From NCBI GenBank assembly GCA_029582165.1, contig CM055891.1, forward strand, positions 29,800,832-29,864,831: 64,000 bases of DNA, written 5' to 3'. Shown here one piece after another: positions 56,239-64,000 of the stretch (within the stretch, counting starts at the first letter, position 1; each line of letters begins with the position of its first letter). The stretch is from Portulaca oleracea. Its lineage: Eukaryota > Streptophyta > Magnoliopsida > Caryophyllales > Portulacaceae. The notes below the pieces were generated by a model. It made no database searches and had not been told where the DNA came from. It saw nothing but the letters and a program-made list of their open reading frames with translations. Made by a program: the position numbers and the translations under genes.

Positions 56239-56859
56239 TAATACCAAAACCGTGTCGAGTGATTACTGGAAATCTGGAAAACTAGTGACTACCTCTTTGT
56301 GCATACCCACCTTGTTTGGTTGCGGACGATATACCAGCCTCGGATGGCATCTTTGTATCGGCATTTGCTTGTGATTTACTCAGCTGAATTTGTTGCCTAG
56401 GGATTCGAATGTGAAGTTTATTTGCCATGATCCTGTTCCTTATTTACTTCATTCATTTACATGGTTATAAGCTAAAACTTTACAAAACATGACAAATGCT
56501 CATATGGTCATAGTACATGTTACCCAAATTATTCAACTTTCTGAAAAAAATTTCACCTTTTTCTGGATTTGTCCAATTAAAATTTACCAAATTATGTCCA
56601 ACCTACCCTTTTGGAACTTTTCCCTTGAAAGAACACAAAACACACAACGTTGTTCGTTGGTGGGTGGTGTTTTCAGCCTTTCGTCCAAGTGGCCTTAGGG
56701 TTTTATTGGGCTTGTGTTGGACCCTTAATATATGATACTGGACCGAGCCCATTTCCCACCTAGTCTTATTGCATTTCCAACATGTTTCTTGTTTTTATTG
56801 CGTTCTTGTTGTGGCTATGCGCCCATACTTAGCCGGACGTAGGGGTGAGCGATCCCGTC

Positions 56860-57400
56860 CCGCTCTTAGTCAATTTTTTATCCATCCCAAAATCCCACTC
56901 TCGGTGGTAGTGAGACCGGGAGTGGGACTTAACCTCATTTTCCACTCCTGGTCCCAACTCCCAGTTATGTATGTATACTGATTTCACAATGATTGGTAAA
57001 TTTGTGTAATTTAATTTGTGTTCACTTTTTAGATTTATTTTATTTAGTACTATTTCGAACCTCTATGTTTTTTTTTCTTGGAAAAAGACGTCCTGTATTA
57101 GACATTGTGTAATTTTAATTTAGCACAAACATGGCTATGTAAACAAACAGGTACCCCGACATTTGTAAAATTTTAGAAAATTTGTATTATTTATGTTGGT
57201 TGTTCATGAAAATAAATCAAATAATAAGTGAAAAAATTAAGAAATTGAGACTAAAAATTTTCTGGCTGATTTCCCACTCCCGATGAAAACGGGAGCAAAT
57301 CTTTACTCCCGGCTGTTACCAGAACCCCCTCACAACTGGGATTGGGACTGAGACTTTCAAAATCTACTAAAATCCTGGTCCCGTTCACCCCAGCGGGATG
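56860..57400 (+). repeat. Dispersed element, homologous to 9950-10320
   Basis: It shares, in the opposite orientation, the GGGAGTGGGACTTAACCTCA block, a 'ggtaaatttgtgtaattta' block, a 'tttagatttattttattta' block and 'cattgtgtaattttaattt'. It has 'ccgggagtgggact' near the left and 'ggtcccgttcaccccagcgg' near the right, so G/C-rich ends enclose an AT-rich body. Confidence 0.55.
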
Positions 57401-57408
57401 GATATACA

Positions 57409-57532
57409 AATTGTAAAGTACTCTATTATCTACCCATCCAATTTTACTATAGTTTATCCACTTTCAACAAATTGGTAAAAAAAACAGTTCGTATATAGTA
57501 CTTTACAATTTGGATATACTATAGTTAGCTAT
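57409..57532. repeat. Small inverted repeat (GATATACAAATTGTAAAGTACT)
   Basis: The left arm around 57410 (tatacaaattgtaaagtact) and right arm around 57505 (agtactttacaatttggata) pair over about 22 bases with two mismatches, around a 75-base loop. Confidence 0.6.
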
Positions 57533-58225
57533 AAAATCAATGAAAGTGGTAAAAAAGGCATCACAGTCAAAGTTAAGGAGCACGTATAATGAACTGACTA
57601 TCTTTCACACAACTTTAATCCTAACACTAATCTACTATGTAAGTAGTCAAGGCAAAGGCACATGATTAACTTAAATCAAGATTCAAAATACATGATTTAT
57701 CAAAGTTTACCAAGGACGACAATTATTGACACGTTTGTAACATGGCCCTTTGCCCCTTTGTCAATTTGTAATTGGGCTTTATGTTTTCGATACATATTTT
57801 ATATTTACGTTCACATTGGTCATTGTATGCATTCATCACAATGTGAATTCCTATTCTATTTTATTTGACAAATTGACTTTTATTTAGATTTGCAATTTTA
57901 TTGTTCTTTTTTTAATACTTCTAGGTGACACTATGTAACATGTCATCTGGAAAACTACTAGTTGCATATATTAGGTGGAAAATGTACTTATTATATGTGA
58001 TCATCCATAATAATTATTTTGAATTATTCTTGTTTCAAATTCAACTTAAAGAAATATTTGATGAAAAATATAGAAAATGTACGTACTTTTGGCTATCATA
58101 CGTATATTTTAATTTTTTTAAAAAACATTTAACATACAATTTTTCATATACAAAATGGTAAGCGAACCATCACTAAATTCTTGTTACCCAGAAGGAAATT
58201 TTAGTCGTTACAATTTCGATACCTA

Positions 58226-58835
58226 CAATTAGGGGTGGGCAATGGGCTGGGACTCCATAGAGTTAAGAGGGCTGGACCTTGAAAAATAAGGGTTGTCAAA
58301 GGATCAGGTCGGTGAAGGGTCGGGTCATTAATAAGCCAGCCCATTTCACAATGTTGAAGGGTCGGCGAATCGACCAGACTGGGTCGACCTACAATAACTC
58401 AAAATAAAGAGTTTTTTCTATTATTTTAATACTAACCTTATTTTAAATATATTATTAATACTCCACATTAAATAATAATTAACATAATTACTTTTTTTTG
58501 TATAAATACACTTAATTTTAACTTTAGGGTCAAATGGGCCTACGATAACTCAAAATAAATAGTTTTTTTAATTATTTTAAATGCTAATTAACCTTATTTA
58601 AATATATTATTAATACTCCACATCAAATAATAATTATATTAGCATATTTACTTTTTTTTTTGTATAAATATACTTAATTTTAACTTTAGGGTCAAACGGG
58701 CCGACCCTTATTTTTACTAAAAAGCCCAAACCCGACCCATGACTATGAAGGGTTAATCTTGACCCGACCTGACCCTACACGACTAACGGTCGACCCTGAC
58801 CCGACCTAACCCGGCATGTTGCCCAACCCTACCTA
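58226..58835. repeat. GGGGTGGGCAA element with an internal tandem duplication
   Basis: The tips TAGGGGTGGGCAATGGGCTG and ATGTTGCCCAACCCTACC are inverted. The middle holds two copies (about 58389-58535 and 58541-58697) of a roughly 150-base unit with 'cataactcaaaata'-like, 'aatatattattaatactcca' and 'acttaattttaactttaggg' blocks. Confidence 0.7.
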
Positions 58836-59589
58836 CAATTAATTTGTATTTTATCAATCATAGTAAGACAAACATTTTAGTATGAGGAGGATTTGAAGAA
58901 CACAATGTAGGAAAGAGTTGAATGGGCTCATGTTAAGAAACTTAAAGGGTCTTTTAAGGCTGCTTGTTTAATTGCCGCCATTCTATTTTTTTTCCCTAAG
59001 CAAGTTGAGATATTTGAAAGGAGAAAATGTATTTTAGATTTGATAGTTACGTCCCATAAATTGATTTCTTAACTAAAATTACGAATCTTATTGTTTTTAA
59101 TACTGAAGTTTTCTTTGGTTATTGATGGGGGCATGTATATTGATTCTTGAGACTATTTTTGCGCTCATTGCTCTATATGTGTTTAACTTGATTATGATCA
59201 ATAATGACAATAATATTAGTGATGATGATGAATTGATGATGACAATGAGGTCAATACTTAAAATTCAAACACAAACTAGCTACAATAATAATCCTTCTCC
59301 ACAGATATGAAAGTGCAATATTGTAACTGTTGCCCCTAAAAAAAATTTAAAATTTATGATTAAAATAATTTACTAGAAATTGTGAAAAAAAGTTATAATA
59401 TGGAATATTATGAAACAAAGGGAGTGTTATTTACTAGTATGCTAATCATAGAAATCAAACGTGGTACCAAATCATTAACTTTTGATTTTGAGTAGAGTAA
59501 TATATGCCAATCCTAAAAATCGATCATATGATATGTGTTATATTATAATACAACTGGTATCAAATGAGTTGAGAGTTCATTTATAAATT

Positions 59590-59735
59590 TTTGATTGGTA
59601 ACTCTTTTCAATCCAATCCAAACTTTACACAATTCCCCAAAACAATTTTCTTTCTAAAAACACAATTCCCAAAAAAAAAAAAAATCCAATCCAGTCCATC
59701 TAACCATCTTTTTCTCCAATCCAAAGAACATGGAT
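59590..59735. repeat. MITE of CCAATCCA units
   Basis: Internal units 'ttcaatccaatccaaacttt' and 'aatccaatccagtccatcta' and the right tip CCAATCCAAAGAACATGG match the family at 18922-19100. Confidence 0.55.
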
Positions 59736-59749
59736 GGTTTTACAAAATA

Positions 59750-60014
59750 TGACACCCATTATAACTGCTTCAAGAATTGCTGACTGTCCCAACAAATCAC
59801 CACGAGTCTTTCCAGCGTGCTTCGTCCTCGCTCACACGCTGCCTGGGAAAACTTCCCAGGAGGTCACCCATCCTGAGACTACTCCCAGCCAAGCACGCTT
59901 AACTAAGGAGTTCCTAACGGATGAACTACCATAAAAGAATGTACACCTTGGTGATATGAGTAGTCATTTCAATCCTTTTAAGCCACACTTTGACCACAAA
60001 CCCGGGGTATTACA
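59750..60014 (-). mobile_element. Cassandra-type LTR (solo) carrying a 5S rRNA segment
   Basis: On the minus strand it starts TGTAATACCCCGGG at 60014 and ends near the 'CA' at 59751-59750, about 265 bp, a normal size for Cassandra TRIM LTRs. The stretch 59851-59925 (minus) reads as the 3' two-thirds of a plant 5S rRNA: AGTTAAGCGTGCTTGG, then GGGAGTAGT, then GGATGGGTGACCTCCTGGGA. That last block covers the box C promoter. No primer-binding site, internal domain or second LTR is seen, and no clear target duplication. A Stowaway MITE begins at its end (60018). Confidence 0.82.
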
Positions 60015-60017
60015 CTA

Positions 60018-60224
60018 CCTCCCTCCCTAAATAATTGTCTATTAGACTAAACTTTGACTGTTGATTACTCACAAATTACAATGAGTTACAATATAAAATT
60101 AATATCATTGTTATTTTTAATACAATATCTTTCTAATGACGATAATTTCATATTGTAATTCATTACAATTTGTAAGTAATCATCAGTCAAAATTTAATTT
60201 AATAGACAATTATTTAGGGGCGGG
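60018..60224. repeat. Stowaway-like MITE abutting the 5S-bearing LTR
   Basis: CCTCCCTCCCTAAATAATTG at the left and CAATTATTTAGGGGCGGG at the right are inverted and flanked by TA. The inner arms 'tagactaaactttgactgtt' and 'cagtcaaaatttaatttaat' also pair. Confidence 0.8.
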
Positions 60225-60424
60225 TATTATTTTCCTAGACAGCTATGATGTGACTGAGGGAAATTCAACATGGAAACACAACAAAACACAGCCAGCCAAC
60301 CTATCAAACTGTTTTTAAAAATAGACTTACAGTTGACTTACTTACCCCTTAATTAATAAAACCTTCCCCCAAAAACCGTTTCTCTGTTCTCCACTCCACC
60401 ATTGAAGGAGGAATCAGAAAATAA

Positions 60425-62962
60425 ATGGAGACTGACTACAAGTATAAAATGTGCGGCTGCTTTCCCCGGAGATTTGGGTTGGCTGAGCCGCCGCCGCCGG
60501 AGGAAGTGAAGAGGTTGTTTGAGAAGTACGCCGGAGAAGGTGGGGCCTACATGTCGCCGGAGCACCTCCGCCGTTTCCTGGTGGCGGAGCAGGCGGCCAC
60601 CACCGAGGAGTCGCCGGAGAAGATTGTGGAAAGGGTGGTGAAGGAGTACCGCCACATTGCTCAGTTCACCAGAAACTCTCTGTCTCTTGAAGATTTCTTC
60701 TATTATCTTTTCTCTGTTGATCTAAATCCACCTTTCGAGCCAAACAAGGTACAATTCCATACCAGTCCCCTTATGAATCTAATGCTACGTTTATTTTAAA
60801 ATCTTCAAATAATTTTTATTTAGTAATAGATTATGAATACCATTGTTTTCCATGAAAATTTTTTTCCTAGTTCCTCACAGGAAACATTTCCTATCTACTT
60901 CCTCCGTCCCTTTATCATTGTCAAAATAACTACCTTTACAAGTCCAATGCTCAGTGGAAATATAGCAAAAAAATTGTTCAAAGACAATTATACCCTTCCA
61001 CTAATTTGATGCAAAGAGAGGATTAAAGGAGAATTTTAAAAGGTAAATAAAACTCAAATTCATTAACTAAGGTTAATTTGGATATTTTAATTATTGGAAT
61101 TGTAAAATTGACAAATAAAAAGGGACAAGGTAGTTAGGAAAATTGACACTCATTAAGGGACGGAGGGAGTAACAAAAAATATTGAGACTCACACAAAATT
61201 TTATGAAAAATTGGGTTTTAATAATCTCTACTTTGTTGAATTGTACAATAATAATTCATACTTTTTCTGTATGTGGGTGGTGCCAGATAAATCAAAATTG
61301 TATTTTTTGGATCACCATTGAGTTTTGGGCGATGATTGATGATTTGTTGACATGGCACGTCAAAAATTTAATTAACCAAACTTTTAAGCTTTGACTGTCC
61401 ATTTGTCATCTACGTCAGCGTCCAAGTCATTCACACATGTACACTCTCTCCTCCAACTAAGCAACCATCTCATCTTTGTTTCCTGTCTCTCCTCACATTC
61501 ATATTCATCTTCATCTTCATCTTCATCTTCATCTTCATCTTCACTCAAGTCATACATTAAACTTCAAACAAAGCATCTAAACCCGGGAATTTATCAAGAA
61601 ATTAACCTAAATCTAGCAATGACATCAAACCCAAATGAAATTAACCTAAACCTAGCAATGGAATTTTCCATCAAAACTTGATATAAGTAGAAAGTTTTCC
61701 TATAAAAAAAATTTCGTTAGATTATTAAACGCTCTCTAAAACAACAAATCCATGAAAAAGTATTATTAATGAGTTCATCTAAACTAGATTTGGATGTCAC
61801 CCAGTTCAGTGTTCACTCACTTTCAGTCTTGTTGGGATCTCTTTTGACTCTTTGAGGATGTAAGTTTGATTTAGGGGTCTAATTTTGGATCTTTGTTTTT
61901 GTTTTATGTTGCGTTTGTTGAATTTGGATTTGGATGATTAGGAAGTTTGATTAAGGGATCTGATGTTTGATTTGACAATAGTAATCCGATGTAAAGAAAT
62001 GAGATTTTGTCTATGCATCTTGCTAATATGATAAACAATGAGCTAATATGATACTTTATGAATATGTGAGACATTCTTAGAAGATTGGAATCTAATTGGG
62101 GTTTAGGGTTTTTGATGGTGGAAAAATAAAACACTTTTCAAATTAAAATGAGAAAGAGTAGGGAGTAGAGGAAAATGAAAAAAAGTCTTCGCTTTAATTT
62201 TTGTTGAAATTGAAAAGTATAGTTAAAAAAGATGAAGATTTGAGTTTTTTTAGATTTGGGTAGGAAGACGGATCAAGATTAGGATAAGGATCAGGATCAA
62301 GATCAAGATGAATATGAATGTGAGCAGAAAGAGGGAGCGAGTAAGTATGAGTTAACTGCTTAGTTGGAGGAGAGAGAATGTGTGTGGATGACTTGTATGT
62401 TGATGTATATGTCAAATAGGCAAATCAAATATTACATGATCTTGTTTGATACTCATTGCTTTTCACATTAATTATTGCTCAATAAATGTTACATGATCTT
62501 CAATGTTTGTCTATGATTATTATAATTTCTAATAATATACTTTGTCAAAAAATTACAACATTATAACTTTATAATATTATTTTTTGCCATGAATATAGTG
62601 ATAATACTTTCATATAATAGAACATTTTATATGTTCAGAAATTAACGATAAAAGTTTTTAAAGTTTAACTGATGTGTAGATCAACGTGACAATTAATAAA
62701 GAATGGAAGGTGTATGACAATTTTGATGGATTCTTATGTTGTATGTTGGCATTGTTAATTGATAGGTTCATCAAGATATGAAAGCTCCATTGTCACACTA
62801 CTACATATTCACAGGTCATAACTCGTACTTAACCGGAAACCAATTGAGCAGCAAAAGCAGTGATATTCCGATAAAAAAGGCGCTAGAAAGAGGAGTCCGA
62901 GGCATTGAACTTGATTTGTGGCCCAATTCTTCCAAAGATAAAATCCTAGTTCGTCATGGCGG
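60425..62962 (+). CDS. PLC: Phosphoinositide-specific phospholipase C, 5' part (two exons)
   Basis: Exon 60425-60748 (108 codons) and exon 62766-62962 join in phase 0 ([19 protein letters not shown]); the second ends in phase 2 at gg|gttctt, and the gene continues right of the window. The start [20 protein letters not shown] resembles plant PLC N-termini. Residues about 25-105 form the single plant EF-hand-like lobe ([26 protein letters not shown]). Exon 2 opens the catalytic X domain with [12 protein letters not shown] (first catalytic His), [13 protein letters not shown] (metal-binding Glu and Asp) and VRHGG (second His). Family members hydrolyse PI(4,5)P2 at the plasma membrane in a Ca2+-dependent way. 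Intron 1 (2.0 kb) holds a Stowaway MITE and a 1-kb inverted repeat; intron 2 holds a microsatellite cluster. Arabidopsis PLC4 (At5g58700) lies next to ROC7. Confidence 0.95.
60898..61169. repeat. Stowaway-like MITE in PLC intron 1
   Basis: CTTCCTCCGTCCCTTTATCA at the left and TTAAGGGACGGAGGGAG at the right, TA at both sides. The interior differs from the other subfamilies (caaagacaattatacccttc). Confidence 0.85.
61388..62420. repeat. ~1-kb element with long inverted arms in PLC intron 1
   Basis: The left arm around 61400-61500 (catttgtcatctacgtcagc, caagtcattcacacatgtac, ctctcctccaactaagcaac, ctcctcacattcatattcat) pairs with the right arm around 62310-62420 (gaatatgaatgtgagcagaa, gcttagttggaggagagaga, gtgtggatgacttgtatgtt). 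The left arm contains a (TTCATC)n run at about 61500-61550; the right arm has a 'gatcaagatcaagatgaata' run. The core is AT-rich and non-coding. Confidence 0.75.
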
Positions 62963-63286
62963 GTTCTTCTCTATTCTCTAACTCCCCTTCTTTTTTACAT
63001 TACTTTACCATCTGACTTCCAATCACAACTAGCCTATGCCAAATGTTGAAACTTGAAGGGTCCACTTGAGAAGAGAGTTAGAAAGGAGGGTAAGAGTTCA
63101 TAAGAGCAAATGAGAGTGAGAGTATGAGAGTGTTTGTAAAGCTAAACTATTTATCCTTGTTTGGGAACTCAAGTAAAAGAGTTCATAAAAAGTAAGTATT
63201 TAGTTGACATATTTACCCTTTAATATTATATGTAATAAACTGACAAGGTATTACACTCATACATTAGCTCTATACCCATTCTCTCT

Positions 63287-63652
<366 letters not shown>

Positions 63653-63654
63653 TG

Positions 63655-64000
63655 ATAATTTCTGATCCGACCCGATAACCCGAATCGAACCTGAAAATTA
63701 GCGGGTCAAACCCGACCCGCCCGTTTGACCCGAAAATTTAACTTTTTAAGTTAAACTTTATTAAAATTTGTGACTTTGCATTCAAATTTTTAACTATTAA
63801 ACTATAAGCGCAACTTATTTATTTGTTATTTCTCTTATTTAAGTTAAAATAGTTACAATAATCTATCGTTGCTAGAAGATAATCATTTTTATTATGTATA
63901 TTGTACAAAAAAAAGTATTTAGAGACCATTTTTGAAAAAGAAAAAACGAAAAAAGGTCGCAATCATAACCCGTTGGGTTGACCCGAAACCGAAATACATC
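63655..64000. repeat. GACCCGA-rich dispersed element (left part)
   Basis: It carries repeated short units 'gacccgataacccgaatc', 'gggtcaaacccgacccgc' and 'tgacccgaaaattta', then AT-rich sequence, and again 'gttgggttgacccgaaac' at the window end. Similar pieces occur at 55105-55235 and 58700-58820. It is inside PLC intron 2 and runs off the window. Confidence 0.5.

Larger units (their letters stand above)
54399..60424. other. 6-kb intergenic region PDX1 / PLC
   Basis: The first 250-350 bases are probable PDX1 3' UTR. Seven repeats or mobile fragments are listed separately. 54750-55970 includes a 'gacccgaaaactggcccgaa' type fragment at 55105-55235 similar to 63655-64000. 57535-58220 and 58840-59585 show no gene or repeat that I recognise. 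Confidence 0.5.

Noticed and set aside
59734..59934. 66-residue ORF over the 5S-like segment as a protein
   Set aside because: The sequence is explained by 5S rRNA similarity on the opposite strand.

Overview
This is a stretch of nuclear DNA from a flowering plant, most probably a eudicot. The genes are split by many small introns with AT-rich interiors and GT..AG borders. All recognisable products are plant proteins: an ELF4 clock protein, a CAX exchanger, an APD-type RING protein, myo-inositol kinase and a plant-type PI-PLC. The intergenic DNA is packed with plant MITEs. The species cannot be fixed from the sequence; Caryophyllales is only a weak guess.

Layout. 831-3492 (+) is the 3' part of DDB2, the WD40 UV-damage receptor. 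4464-8424 (-) is a type-I vacuolar cation/H+ exchanger (CAX1/3/4 clade, 11 exons), convergent with DDB2. 11511-13423 (+) is a NudC/CS-domain co-chaperone. 15188-18397 (+) is myo-inositol kinase (pfkB). 21137-21550 (+) is an intronless ELF4-like gene. 25891-28500 (-) is a secretory cyclophilin of the CYP20-1/ROC7 type. 30460-35637 (+) is a two-TM RING E3 ligase of the APD family, ending with a GC-AG intron. 38500-44476 is a young but coding-defective Ty1/copia element (- orientation) inside an older MITE. 45825-49415 (+) is a GT90 (DUF821) glycosyltransferase. 52267-54398 (+) is PDX1 of vitamin B6 synthesis, with one intron full of degenerate tandem repeats. 60425-62962 (+) is the 5' part of a PI-PLC that continues past the window.

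I assembled the CDS models by hand from ORFs, splice signals and reading phase. All ten non-transposon genes keep an open frame through every exon in the window. This makes general sequencing error unlikely and makes the multiple breaks in the copia polyprotein look real.

Gene order. From memory of Arabidopsis locus numbers, DDB2, NudC-like, MIK, ROC7 and PLC4 all lie in At5g58700-At5g58760. CAX4, APD2 and PDX1.3 lie in At5g01410-At5g01490. Here the two sets are interleaved, which suggests an ancestral block later split and thinned in the Arabidopsis lineage.

The rest is mobile-element material. It includes at least six MITE families (Stowaway-like, a GTGCGTTTGG family, a GGCCCTGTTCTTTT family, and others), nested insertions, a Cassandra-type LTR carrying a 5S rRNA segment (59750-60014), a ~1 kb inverted repeat in PLC intron 1, and a five-motif microsatellite cluster. 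No CRISPR array, tRNA or prokaryotic operon was seen. I found no convincing wholly new system. The most unusual items are the interleaved synteny, the 5S-bearing LTR, the PDX1 repeat intron and the copia element without a normal primer-binding site.
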